A stretch of 64,000 nt of DNA from Oscillibacter sp. Its GTDB lineage: Bacteria > Bacillota > Clostridia > Oscillospirales > Oscillospiraceae. Where the stretch lies: contig JAFXQV010000027.1 of NCBI GenBank assembly GCA_017526785.1, forward strand, positions 105,876 through 169,875, written 5' to 3'. The stretch's first letter is position 1, and each line of letters opens with the position of its first letter. The notes under the pieces are model-generated. The model was not told the DNA's origin, did not search any database, and saw only the letters and a list, made by a program, of their open reading frames with translations. Below are positions 15,917 through 24,246 of this stretch, piece by piece. The position numbers and the translations under genes were made by a program.

Positions 15917-17794
15917 TCAGGCGTTCACGACGCCGGGGAACGACACGGAGCTGTAGTCGTCGCTGTTGGTCAGAAGCGTGACGACAACATCGGGGTGGTT
16001 TGCGGCTTTGATTTTAGCGCGGTCGAACTTCACGAGAGGCTGTCCGGCCTTGACCTCGTCGCCCTCTTTGACAAGGGCTTGGAAGCCGTCGCCGTTCATG
16101 GCAACCGTGTCGACGCCGATATGGATAAGCACTTCCATGTCGCCGGGGCCGGTAATGCCGACGGCGTGCTGTGTCTCCGCGACAGAGGAAATGGTACCGT
16201 CATAGGGAGCGCGCACAATGCCCTCTTCCGGCCAAACGCCGACGCCGCTGCCCAGTACGCCAGCCGCAAAAGTCGGGTCGGGGATTTCGGTGTGGGGAAT
16301 GACCTTGCCAGGGACGGGCGCTAACACCGTTCCGGCCTCGCAGGTAATCACGGGTTCTTGGGGCTTGGAGGGTTGCGCGGGAATGTCGGACGGCGCGGCT
16401 TTCGGGGCGGGGGCTTCCTCACTCCATACGAACCAAGTGCCGACGAAGGCGATACCGCCGGAGACGGCAAGCAGAATCGTGTACACCACGGGGTTGTTGA
16501 TGGTCAGGTAGCCGGGAATGCCCGTGACGCCGTAGGCGGTAGCGCCCAGTCCGGTAATCGCGCCGAAGATAGCGCCGACAGCGCCGCCGACCATGCCGCA
16601 CACAAACGGCTTGAAGAAGCGCATATTCACGCCGAAAATGGCAGGTTCCGTAATGCCCAGCGCGGCGGAGGCGGAGGAGGGGATAGCGATAACTTTCGTC
16701 TTGTTGTTGACGGCTTTGAGACCGACGGCCAAGCACGCGCCGAACTGCGCGAAGTTCGCGGCGGAGGCAATCGGCATCCACGTATTCAAGCCCGCTGACG
16801 ACAGCATGCCCGCCTCAATGACGTTGTACATGTGGTGCAGACCCATAACGACCGTGGCCGGGTACACGGCACCCATGACCATGGCGCCAATGGGGTTCTT
16901 GACAATGACCGTGGCGAGATTGAGTACGATAGTTTCCAGACCGGAGAAGATGGGGCCAATGACCATGAATGTCAGCAGAGCCGTGACAAACACGGTGCAG
17001 AGCGGGGTAACGAACAGGTCAATCATTTCGGGGACGTGCTTGTGCAGCCACTTCTCCCACTGGCACATAAACCAGACGGAGATTACCACCGGAATGACGT
17101 GGCCTTGATAACCGAGCTGGTTAATCTGGCCAAGCGTGTAGGAATCGGTAATCTTGATGTGTCCGAAGAGGTACCAGACATCGTAACCGTCGGCGGCGTT
17201 CCAGCCGTTTGTCAGCGCGGAGTGAATCATGAGCAGACCCACGACAGCGCCGAGGAAGATATTCCCGCCGAACACGCGCGCGGCGGACACGGCCACGATT
17301 ACGGGCAGGTACGCAAAAGCGGTGTTGGCAACCATGTCGAGGAAGCCGTACCAGTCGGTATCGGCGAAGCCGAGGCCGGGGATTTTGCCGAGCGCTTCCA
17401 CGAGACCCATCATGAGGCCGGAGGCCACGATAGCGGGAAGAATGGGTACAAATACGTCGCCTAAAGCCTTGACCATGCGCTTGGGCAGGGGCTGTTGGGC
17501 GGCGGCGGCGGCCTTGACTTCTTCCTTGCTGGCGGCGGTCAGTCCGGTAATGGCAAGGAATTCGTCATAGACCTTGTTGACGGTACCGGTACCGATGATG
17601 AGCTGAAGCTGTCCGGCGTTTGAGAAGACGCCCTTGACTCCCTCCACGTCTTCCAGAGCCTTCATGTCCATCTTGCTGTTGTCCGCGATGACAAGACGCA
17701 GACGGGTTGCGCAGTGCGCGGCGCTGACAACGTTCTCCTTGCCGCCGAGGTGGCTAAAGATTTCTTCCGCGCATTTCCGATAGTCTAATGCCAT
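15917..17794 (-). CDS. PTS sucrose/trehalose-family transporter, EIIBCA fusion
   Basis: A 625-residue sugar permease that phosphorylates its substrate on import. EIIB is at residues 1-90 with phospho-Cys28 (AAHCATRLRL). The EIIC membrane domain spans about 110-450 with around ten hydrophobic segments. The glucose-type EIIA is about 480-625 with the His motif EVLIHIGVDTV. The EIIBC part belongs to the sucrose/trehalose branch (ScrA/TreP). Nearby amylosucrase and fructokinase favour sucrose, but substrate cannot be fixed from sequence. I start at 17794 (GGGAGAG five bases upstream) rather than an upstream TTG. A promoter lies at 17856-17884. No dedicated regulator gene is present. Confidence 0.88.
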   Translation of the reverse strand: MALDYRKCAEEIFSHLGGKENVVSAAHCATRLRLVIADNSKMDMKALEDVEGVKGVFSNAGQLQLIIGTGTVNKVYDEFLAITGLTAASKEEVKAAAAAQQPLPKRMVKALGDVFVPILPAIVASGLMMGLVEALGKIPGLGFADTDWYGFLDMVANTAFAYLPVIVAVSAARVFGGNIFLGAVVGLLMIHSALTNGWNAADGYDVWYLFGHIKITDSYTLGQINQLGYQGHVIPVVISVWFMCQWEKWLHKHVPEMIDLFVTPLCTVFVTALLTFMVIGPIFSGLETIVLNLATVIVKNPIGAMVMGAVYPATVVMGLHHMYNVIEAGMLSSAGLNTWMPIASAANFAQFGACLAVGLKAVNNKTKVIAIPSSASAALGITEPAIFGVNMRFFKPFVCGMVGGAVGAIFGAITGLGATAYGVTGIPGYLTINNPVVYTILLAVSGGIAFVGTWFVWSEEAPAPKAAPSDIPAQPSKPQEPVITCEAGTVLAPVPGKVIPHTEIPDPTFAAGVLGSGVGVWPEEGIVRAPYDGTISSVAETQHAVGITGPGDMEVLIHIGVDTVAMNGDGFQALVKEGDEVKAGQPLVKFDRAKIKAANHPDVVVTLLTNSDDYSSVSFPGVVNA

Positions 17795-17855
17795 GCTCAC
17801 TCTCCCTTTCTTCTCCAAGGTGGTTGGCGGCTTTCCAGACCGCTAAACATTACAT

Positions 17856-17884
17856 ATTGTAATCGTTTTGTAGCATTTTGTAAA
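17856..17884 (-). promoter_or_regulatory. Promoter for the PTS EIIBCA gene
   Basis: TTTACA (17879-17884) and TACAAT (17856-17861) on the minus strand, 17 bp apart. The leader carries a small stem (GCGG/CCGC). Confidence 0.65.
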
Positions 17885-17914
17885 GCCGCAAAATTCATAA
17901 ACATTGTGACGCTC

Positions 17915-17963
17915 CCTTGTGCAAAGCGTCTAATCGCCTCCCGAAAACCTTGTGCAATGCGTC
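17915..17963. promoter_or_regulatory. Pair of 16-bp direct repeats upstream of the PTS promoter, likely operator
   Basis: CCTTGTGCAAAGCGTC (17915-17930) and CCTTGTGCAATGCGTC (17948-17963) differ at one base and are exactly 33 bp (about three helical turns) apart, on one face of the DNA. They lie 31-79 bp upstream of the -35 box, a position suited to an activator or looping repressor. Confidence 0.55.
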
Positions 17964-18030
17964 AATTTCTGAAAAGTTACGCGGGGGCGGAAAAGGTCGG
18001 GTTCCGGAAAGCCGCGTGTCATGAAAACCG

Positions 18031-18053
18031 CCCGCCCCACGGCGCGGGGCGGG
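18031..18053 (-). terminator. Terminator after the fructokinase-amylosucrase unit
   Basis: CCCGCCCC / GGGGCGGG with a seven-base loop lies 24 bp past the amylosucrase stop. The leftward tail contains GGTTTTCATG. Confidence 0.6.
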
Positions 18054-18076
18054 AGAACATGCGGAACGAATCAAAC

Positions 18077-19918
18077 TCAGTCGAGTTTGGTATAGAGCCA
18101 CGCGAAGCCGTAGCCGGGGAGGTCTACTTTCAGGTCGGAGCGCGGCTTTCCGGTCAGAAGGTCGATATAGTTTTCCGGCTCGTTGAGCCACGCGGACTGC
18201 TCAATCTGGGAGAAGTTGAAGAGCGCTAACAGCTTCTCGCGGCGGTAGTAGCGCCCGATTGCCAGTACGTGGTCATTGAGCGGCTCCATCGTCCACACAT
18301 CGGCGTCGGGGTCAAAGACGGGGTGCTCGGCGCGGAGCTTCTCAATCTCGCGGAGGAAGGTGTAAATCCGTCCCTGACGCGTGGCGGGGTCGTTGCGGTT
18401 CTTGGCGTCGTCCCACGAGAAGTCGCCGCGGTGAATGTAACGGCTGTCCTCCACTTTCAGGGGGTCGTTGTGATAGTTGTTGTCGTTCAACTGCGCGATT
18501 TCGTCGCCGCTGTAGAGGACGGGAATACCGCTCTGTGTCAACAGGAACGCGTGCAAAGTTTCGTCGAGACGGAGCGCGAGTTCCAGCGCGACCTTGTCGC
18601 CCTTTTCCTCGGCACCCTCCGCGCCGCACAGAGAGGCCGTTGTGCCGCACATGCGGGCGTCGCCCAGACGCGGGTCGTCGTTGTAGAGTTCGCCGCGCGA
18701 CATGCTCCCGGGATACTTGCCCGTGAACCAGTCGTTGAGATACTTCTTGTGGGAGACCTCGTCCACGCCGAAGGGTTTCAGGAAGGGGTAGTCAAGCCCC
18801 CAGCCGATGTCGTCGTGACAGCGCAGGTAGTTCAGGAAGGTGTACTGTTTCGGCAGTGCGAAAACGGTGTCCATCTGGTGGCGGAGCAGGCGTACGTCGG
18901 ACGTTGCGACGGTGTGCCAAGTGCTGGCCATGGTGGTGACGTTGTAGAGCATGTGGCACTCGGGCTTCTCGACGGTGCCGAAGTACGGGACGACTTTCGA
19001 CGGCTCCATGACGATTTCCCCGAGCAGAAGCGTCCCCGGACAGACAATCTCGCAGGCAAGGCGCATCATGCGGACGAGCGTATGCACTTTCGGCAGGTTC
19101 CGGCAACTGGTGTACAGCTCTTTCCAGATATACGGGGTGGCGTCCAGACGGATGATGTCCACGCCCTGATTGCACAGGTAGAGCATGTTGTCCGTCATTT
19201 CGTTGAACACGACCGGGTTGGCGTAGTTGAGGTCCCACTGATACGGCCAGAACGTGGTCATGACGACCTTTCCGGCCTCCGGACACCAACTGAAGTTGCC
19301 CGGGGCGGTCTGCGGGAAGACTTGCGGGACGGTCTTTTCAAACTCGTTGGGAATGTCCCAGTTGTCGTAAAAGAAGTAACGCTTCTGGTATTCGGGGTCT
19401 CCGGCGCGGGCGCGCACCGCCCATTCGTGGTCTTCGCTGGTGTGGTTCATCACGAAATCGAGGCAGACGGAGATTCCGCGCTTGTGGCAGTCGGCGTTGA
19501 GCGCGGCGAGTTCCTCCATGGTGCCGAGTTCGGGTTCCACGGCGCGGAAGTCGGAGACCGCGTAGCCGCCGTCACTGCGGCCTTTCGGGCTTTGCAGGAG
19601 GGGCATGTAGTGAATGTAGTTAATGCCGCTCTCTTCCAGATAGTCGAGGTGCTTCTGTACGCCTTTGAGCGTCTTTCCGAAGCACTGGACGTACATCAGC
19701 ATGCCCAGCACGTCGCGCTCCCGGTACCATTCGGGGTGAGCCTCCCGCGCCTCGTCCATCATGCGCAGTTCGGGGTTTCTGCTCTTGTAGGCCTTATAGA
19801 GCATGGTACGGAAGTAGTCGAAGGCGGCCTCATTCCCGTACAGCTCCATATAGAGCCATCTTAATTCGTCGTATTTCGACCAAAGGCGGTCATAGAAAAT
19901 CTGGTCTTCTCTCGTCAA
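18077..19918 (-). CDS. Amylosucrase-like GH13 enzyme
   Basis: A 613-residue GH13 enzyme that by family splits sucrose, moving glucose onto an alpha-glucan and releasing fructose. Catalytic residues: nucleophile Asp in DIIRLDATPYIWK, acid/base Glu in TLLLGEIV, transition-state Asp in LRCHDDIGW. The stretch QWDLNYANPVVFNEM and the N-terminal helical region match amylosucrases better than sucrose phosphorylases. I start at the TTG at 19918, overlapping the fructokinase stop (TTGA), with GGAGGAGGG nine bases upstream, so the two genes are translationally coupled. The released fructose would feed the neighbouring kinase. Sucrose phosphorylase or another GH13 transglycosylase activity is the alternative. 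No signal peptide: cytoplasmic. Confidence 0.82.
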   Translation of the reverse strand: MTREDQIFYDRLWSKYDELRWLYMELYGNEAAFDYFRTMLYKAYKSRNPELRMMDEAREAHPEWYRERDVLGMLMYVQCFGKTLKGVQKHLDYLEESGINYIHYMPLLQSPKGRSDGGYAVSDFRAVEPELGTMEELAALNADCHKRGISVCLDFVMNHTSEDHEWAVRARAGDPEYQKRYFFYDNWDIPNEFEKTVPQVFPQTAPGNFSWCPEAGKVVMTTFWPYQWDLNYANPVVFNEMTDNMLYLCNQGVDIIRLDATPYIWKELYTSCRNLPKVHTLVRMMRLACEIVCPGTLLLGEIVMEPSKVVPYFGTVEKPECHMLYNVTTMASTWHTVATSDVRLLRHQMDTVFALPKQYTFLNYLRCHDDIGWGLDYPFLKPFGVDEVSHKKYLNDWFTGKYPGSMSRGELYNDDPRLGDARMCGTTASLCGAEGAEEKGDKVALELALRLDETLHAFLLTQSGIPVLYSGDEIAQLNDNNYHNDPLKVEDSRYIHRGDFSWDDAKNRNDPATRQGRIYTFLREIEKLRAEHPVFDPDADVWTMEPLNDHVLAIGRYYRREKLLALFNFSQIEQSAWLNEPENYIDLLTGKPRSDLKVDLPGYGFAWLYTKLD

Positions 19919-20886
19919 GGCAAAATTCCCTCCTCCTCCAATTCTTTGAGCCAAGGCATGGCGGGCAGTGCGCCGGGGCGGCTGACGGTCAGGGACGCGG
20001 CCTTGTTGGCAAAGCGCAGAATGCGTTCGAGTTCGTCTTGCGCGAGGCCGCCGAGCGGGTCGCCGCGCTTGGCCAGACAGCGCAGTACCGCGCCGAAGAA
20101 CGTGTCACCCGCGCCGTTGGTGTCGGCGATTTTCACGGAGAAGCCGGGGACGGTTCCGGTCATCGCGTCGCCGCCGTTCTGGAGACGGTAGTACACGCCC
20201 GCGCCGCCCAGCGTGACGAGTACGAGCTTGATACCCTGTCCCGTGAGGACTTCTGCGGCGGCCTCCGGGGTGTCCTTGCCGGACATGAGTACCATTTCTT
20301 CGTCGCTGATTTTCAGCACGTCCACCATGGGGAGCGGTTCGCGCATACGCGCCCCGGCGTCCTCGTTTTTCGGCCAGAGGGCGGCGCGGTAGTTCGGGTC
20401 GTAGGTAATCAGCGCGCCCAATTTTTTCGCGTCGCGGGCGGCGGTCAGTGTTGCGGTGCGGGACGGGTCGGCGGTCAGACTGACGCTCCCGAAGTGTACG
20501 ATTTTCGCGTCCGCCAAGAGGGAATCGGGAATTTGTTCCCGCGTCAGGCACAGGTCAGCGCCCGGACTGCGGTAAAAGGTAAAACTGCGTTCCCCCGTCT
20601 CGTCGACCGTCACGACCGCCAGCGTGGTCGGAACCACGGGGTTCATCGCCACGGCGGACACGTCCACGTTGTTGTCTTTGAGGGTCTGAATCAAACCCGC
20701 GCCGAAGGAGTCGTCCCCCACGCACCCGGCAAAGGCCGCGTTCGCGCCGAGACGCGCCGCCGCTACCGCCGCGTTCGCCGGAGCGCCGCCGGGGTTCGCC
20801 GCCAGCAGTCGGACGCCTCTGCTGTCAACTCCCGTCTGTGTCAAGTCAATGAGTACCTCGCCAACCGTCAACAAGTCCAGTTTCAA
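19915..20886 (-). CDS. scrK: PfkB-family fructokinase
   Basis: A 323-residue ribokinase-type sugar kinase, expected to phosphorylate fructose at C6. It has the PfkB signatures GGAPANAAVAAARLG near the N terminus and DTNGAGDTFFGAVL with the catalytic Asp near the C terminus. It begins at TTG (20886) behind AGGAGGAG and is the first gene of a two-gene unit with amylosucrase, which would supply its fructose. A promoter with a palindrome between its hexamers lies upstream. Confidence 0.9.
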   Translation of the reverse strand: MKLDLLTVGEVLIDLTQTGVDSRGVRLLAANPGGAPANAAVAAARLGANAAFAGCVGDDSFGAGLIQTLKDNNVDVSAVAMNPVVPTTLAVVTVDETGERSFTFYRSPGADLCLTREQIPDSLLADAKIVHFGSVSLTADPSRTATLTAARDAKKLGALITYDPNYRAALWPKNEDAGARMREPLPMVDVLKISDEEMVLMSGKDTPEAAAEVLTGQGIKLVLVTLGGAGVYYRLQNGGDAMTGTVPGFSVKIADTNGAGDTFFGAVLRCLAKRGDPLGGLAQDELERILRFANKAASLTVSRPGALPAMPWLKELEEEGILP

Positions 20887-20950
20887 TTACATCTCCTCCT
20901 GTTCCGCCTGCAAACCGGAAGCGGCTTCCAAACAGACAATATCGAACCTT

Positions 20951-20979
20951 ATTATAAACAACACGCGGAAATTCCGCAA
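20951..20979 (-). promoter_or_regulatory. Promoter of scrK-amylosucrase with an embedded operator
   Basis: TTGCGG (20974-20979) and TATAAT (20951-20956) on the minus strand, 17 bp apart. A perfect 6-1-6 inverted repeat GCGGAA-A-TTCCGC (20965-20977) overlaps the -35 box and spacer, where a repressor would block polymerase. The rest of this gap up to the rpe gene at 21191 shows no gene. Confidence 0.65.
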
Positions 20980-21190
20980 GAGTTCGGCCTTTGGGCAACT
21001 TTCAGAATTTTTGCCTCGAAAATTGTGCAATATGACCATACCGCAAAATTTCGCCCCGTTTCCGCGAGAAAACGCTTGCTTTTGACAGCGAACTTTGATA
21101 AACTTGCTTGGATTTCCGAAGCCGGACGGAAGCGGATACCCTGACACAATCTCCGGAAGCATTACAAATTCGGGAAAGAGGTCTTTCTGT

Positions 21191-21835
21191 ATGATTAAAA
21201 TTGCCCCGTCCGTGCTGTCGGCGGATTTCTCAAACCTTGCGGAAGCGCTCCGGCCTGTCGCGTCCGCGGACTACCTCCATGTGGACATCATGGACGGCGC
21301 TTTCGTGCCGAATATCTCTCTGGGCTTCCCGGTGCTGGCGGGAATCCGCAAGGCGACCGCCCTGCCGCTCGACGTACACTTAATGGTAGAGCGCCCCGTG
21401 CGCTACGTCGAACGCTTCTGCGACGGCGGCGCGTCCATTGTGACCGTGCATGTCGAGGCCGATTCCGGGGAGAACACCCGCGCCGCCCTTGACAAAATCC
21501 ACGCAAAAGGCAAAAAAGCGGGCGTCGTGGTCAAGCCCAAAACCCCCGCCGAGGCCGTACTGCCGTTTCTGGACGAGTGCGACATCATCCTTGTCATGAC
21601 CGTGGAACCCGGTTTCGGCGGACAGAAATTTATGTCCGACATGATGCCCAAGGTCTCGCAAATCCGCCGCTGGATTGACGAGCGGAAGCCGGGCTGTGAA
21701 CTGGAAGTGGACGGGGGCGTAGCGCCCGACACCTGCCGAACCTGCATTGAAGCGGGTGCCAACGTCCTTGTGGCCGGGAGTTCGGTGTTCGGGGCGGACG
21801 ACATTCCGGCGCGTATCGCGGCGTTAAGGGGATGA
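21191..21835 (+). CDS. rpe: Ribulose-phosphate 3-epimerase
   Basis: Interconverts ribulose 5-phosphate and xylulose 5-phosphate in the pentose phosphate pathway. The 214-residue TIM barrel shows IAPSVLSADF, HVDIMDGAFVPN (metal-binding His and Asp), DVHLMVERP, VMTVEPGFGGQKF and EVDGGV. I start at 21191, where the conserved sequence begins and AGAGG lies upstream. It is four bases upstream of the PLP enzyme gene. Confidence 0.95.
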   Translation: MIKIAPSVLSADFSNLAEALRPVASADYLHVDIMDGAFVPNISLGFPVLAGIRKATALPLDVHLMVERPVRYVERFCDGGASIVTVHVEADSGENTRAALDKIHAKGKKAGVVVKPKTPAEAVLPFLDECDIILVMTVEPGFGGQKFMSDMMPKVSQIRRWIDERKPGCELEVDGGVAPDTCRTCIEAGANVLVAGSSVFGADDIPARIAALRG

Positions 21836-21838
21836 AGT

Positions 21839-22795
21839 ATGAAAGAGTTACCAAAACTTTCGCTTGGCCTGTTCCCGACGCCCTGCTATCCGCTGGAGGC
21901 CGTCAGCGCCCGATACGGCCGGGATATCTGGATAAAGCGGGAGGATTTGTGCGGCGTGGCGCTGGGCGGGAACAAAATCCGAAAACTCGAATATCTGTTG
22001 GCCGAGGCGCAGAACAACGGCTGTGACACCGTTTTCACGACCGGGAGCGCGCAGTCTAACCACGCCATGCTGACGGCCGCCTGCGCGGCGCGTCTGGGCA
22101 TGCGCTGTGTGCTGTTCCTGAAAGAGCGCGGCGTTACGGAACCGCGTGGAAATCTGTTGCTTGACCGCCTCTACGGCGCGGAAGTGCGCTTCTTCGACAC
22201 CGACCAGTATTCTTATATTTACGACCAGATGTTGGCGCTTGACGAGGAACTGTCGGCGCAAGGACACAAGTGTTTCGCCATCCCAGTAGGCGGCTCGACG
22301 CCGCTGGGTGCCGTGGGCTACGTCAGTTGCGCGGAGGAAATCGCGTCGCAGTGTGACAGCGTGGGGCATATCGTCAGCGCGACCGGCTCCGGCGGCACGG
22401 CCGCCGGACTGCTTCTGGGCGCGAAGCTCTACCTCCCCGGCGCGAACGTTACCGGGGTTTCGGTCTACCCCGACGCGTTCGAGGATATCGTGCCGCAACT
22501 GGCCGAGGACGCCGCCGCGCTGATTGACGTGCCGTTTGCGCGGACGGCGGACGATTTCCGGATTGTCCCCCGAATCGGCGCGGGCTACGCCGTCCCGACA
22601 CCCGCCGACACGCCATATATTGAAGAACTGGCGCGGCTGGAGGGCGTTCTGCTTGACCCCATCTACACCGGAAAGGCGTGGGCGGGCATGCTGGAACTTC
22701 TGAAAGAGGGCGCGTTCCCGGGCGACGGGAGCATAGTCTTTGTCCACACGGGCGGCGCGGCGGCGCTGTTCGCCTACGACCTGCCGGAGCCGTGA
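21839..22795 (+). CDS. dcyD: D-cysteine desulfhydrase / ACC deaminase-family PLP enzyme
   Basis: A 318-residue fold-type II PLP enzyme. The PLP lysine is in GGNKIRKLEYL, substrate contacts in TGSAQSNHAMLTAA, and the phosphate-binding loop is ATGSGGTAAGL. The family includes D-cysteine desulfhydrase (D-cysteine to pyruvate, sulfide and ammonia), ACC deaminase and related lyases. The sequence alone favours desulfhydrase as most common in gut Clostridia, but the substrate is uncertain. It is cotranscribed with rpe (three-base gap) and closed by a strong terminator. Confidence 0.8.
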   Translation: MKELPKLSLGLFPTPCYPLEAVSARYGRDIWIKREDLCGVALGGNKIRKLEYLLAEAQNNGCDTVFTTGSAQSNHAMLTAACAARLGMRCVLFLKERGVTEPRGNLLLDRLYGAEVRFFDTDQYSYIYDQMLALDEELSAQGHKCFAIPVGGSTPLGAVGYVSCAEEIASQCDSVGHIVSATGSGGTAAGLLLGAKLYLPGANVTGVSVYPDAFEDIVPQLAEDAAALIDVPFARTADDFRIVPRIGAGYAVPTPADTPYIEELARLEGVLLDPIYTGKAWAGMLELLKEGAFPGDGSIVFVHTGGAAALFAYDLPEP

Positions 22796-22809
22796 ACAGG
22801 AACCATATC

Positions 22810-22838
22810 ACAGAACCGGGTTTCCGGTTCTGTTTTTT
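22810..22838 (+). terminator. Strong intrinsic terminator after rpe-dcyD
   Basis: A perfect 10-bp stem ACAGAACCGG / CCGGTTCTGT with a four-base loop and a T6 tail, 15 bp past the stop codon. Confidence 0.93.
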
Positions 22839-22877
22839 GCGCCACAAACAATTTTTCCCAAATCATCGACTTTCTCT

Positions 22878-22905
22878 TTGCAAATCCGACATCTTGTGAT
22901 ATACT
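22878..22905 (+). promoter_or_regulatory. Extended -10 promoter for nudF-walRK
   Basis: TTGCAA (22878-22883) and TATACT (22900-22905) with 16 bp spacing and a TGn extension before the -10. It probably drives the NUDIX gene and the downstream walR-walK-yycH-yycI genes. Confidence 0.65.
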
Positions 22906-22940
22906 GCTTGCCGGAAACACGCGAAAGGAGCGCGAACGAC

Positions 22941-23486
22941 ATGGAACCCATGAACCTGACGGAAACCACGCTCGAACGGGAGGACGTTTTCAAGGGGCGT
23001 ATTTTCTCCGTACACGTTGACAAGGTGCGCCTGCCCAACGGCGAAACGTCCACGCGGGAGGTCATCGAACACGGCGGCGGCGCGGCCGTTCTGGCGCTGG
23101 ACGAAAACAACAATGTCCTTGTCGTCACACAGTACCGCTACACGTTCGGGCGCACCCTGCTGGAACTGCCCGCCGGGAAACTCGAACCCGGGGAAGACCC
23201 CGCCGTTACGGCGTTGCGCGAACTCAAAGAGGAGACGGGAGCCGTGCCGGAGACATTCGAGCCGCTGGGGCGGATTTTCCCGTCACCGGGTTGTTATTCG
23301 GAGCGCCTGTATCTGTATCTGGCGCGGGGACTGCGCATGGAAGAGCAAAAGTTAGACCATAACGAGTTTCTCAACGTCGCGCGGGTGCCGTTTCAGGAGA
23401 TGGTCGACCGCTGTCTGTCCGGGGAAATCGAGGACGCCAAAACCGTTGTCGCCGTACTGAAAGCGAAATTAAAACTGAATTTGTGA
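22941..23486 (+). CDS. nudF: ADP-ribose pyrophosphatase (NUDIX hydrolase)
   Basis: A 181-residue NUDIX protein. The NUDIX box runs GKLEPGEDPAVTALRELKEETGAV in sequence order, with its REL..EE..G core intact. The flanking strands (VIEHGGGAAVLALDE before, LGRIFPSPGCYSERLYLYLA after) are typical of ADP-ribose pyrophosphatases (ADP-ribose to AMP and ribose 5-phosphate). I start at 22941 with AAAGGAG upstream. It lies 19 bp before walR. Confidence 0.9.
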   Translation: MEPMNLTETTLEREDVFKGRIFSVHVDKVRLPNGETSTREVIEHGGGAAVLALDENNNVLVVTQYRYTFGRTLLELPAGKLEPGEDPAVTALRELKEETGAVPETFEPLGRIFPSPGCYSERLYLYLARGLRMEEQKLDHNEFLNVARVPFQEMVDRCLSGEIEDAKTVVAVLKAKLKLNL

Positions 23487-23505
23487 ACTTCACAGAGGAG
23501 GGTGC

Positions 23506-24225
23506 ATGGACAATAAAAAAACAATTTTAATCGTGGAGGACGAAAAGAACATTGTCGACATTCTGCGGTTTAACTTGCAACGTTCGGGCTACGAGACCGT
23601 CGAGGCCTACGACGGCGAGGACGGGCTTTCCAAAGCCCGGAGCGCAAACCCGGACTTAATCCTGCTTGACGTGATGTTGCCGAAAGTCAACGGGTTCGAG
23701 GTCTGCAAGTCTCTCCGCGACGAGGGAAACAACGTGCCTGTGATTATCCTCACGGCGCGCGAGGAGGAGGCCGACAAAGTACGCGGTCTGGAAATCGGCG
23801 CGGACGACTACATCACCAAGCCCTTTTCCATGCGGGAACTGATAGCGCGTGTCGGGGCGAACATCCGCCGGACGACGGTGCTTTCCCACGCCGTGGACAC
23901 CAGTACCGGAGCCGTGCCGCTGGCCGGGGATTTGTCCGTCAACGCCGAAAGCCACATGGTCTTCCGCGCCGGACACCCCATCGACCTCACACAGCGCGAG
24001 TACGACCTTCTGACATTCCTTTCCGCCAACCCGAACAAGGTTTACTCCCGCGTCGACCTCATGGAACAGGTCTGGAATTACGGCTACGTGGGCGACGACG
24101 TGCGGACGGTCGATGTGACCGTCCGGCGTCTGCGGGAGAAAATCGAGGAGAACCCCGCGAGCCCCGTCTACATCCGAACCCGGCGCGGCATGGGCTACTA
24201 CTTCTCCGCCGTCGCCGAGACATAA
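23506..24225 (+). CDS. walR: OmpR-family response regulator, WalR-like
   Basis: A 239-residue regulator: receiver domain (1-120) with phospho-acceptor Asp55 (LILLDVMLPKVNG), acidic pair ED at 11-12 and Lys in ADDYITKPFS. The winged-helix DNA-binding domain (about 135-232) has LTQREYDLLTFL and VRTVDVTVRRLREKIE. The gene order with a PAS-containing kinase and two YycH/YycI-type proteins identifies the WalRK cell-wall homeostasis system, often essential in Firmicutes. The nearby murA and the SLH-GH25 hydrolase fit a wall theme. Confidence 0.9.
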   Translation: MDNKKTILIVEDEKNIVDILRFNLQRSGYETVEAYDGEDGLSKARSANPDLILLDVMLPKVNGFEVCKSLRDEGNNVPVIILTAREEEADKVRGLEIGADDYITKPFSMRELIARVGANIRRTTVLSHAVDTSTGAVPLAGDLSVNAESHMVFRAGHPIDLTQREYDLLTFLSANPNKVYSRVDLMEQVWNYGYVGDDVRTVDVTVRRLREKIEENPASPVYIRTRRGMGYYFSAVAET

Positions 24226-24246
24226 CGCGCTTACAGGTGATGACCC

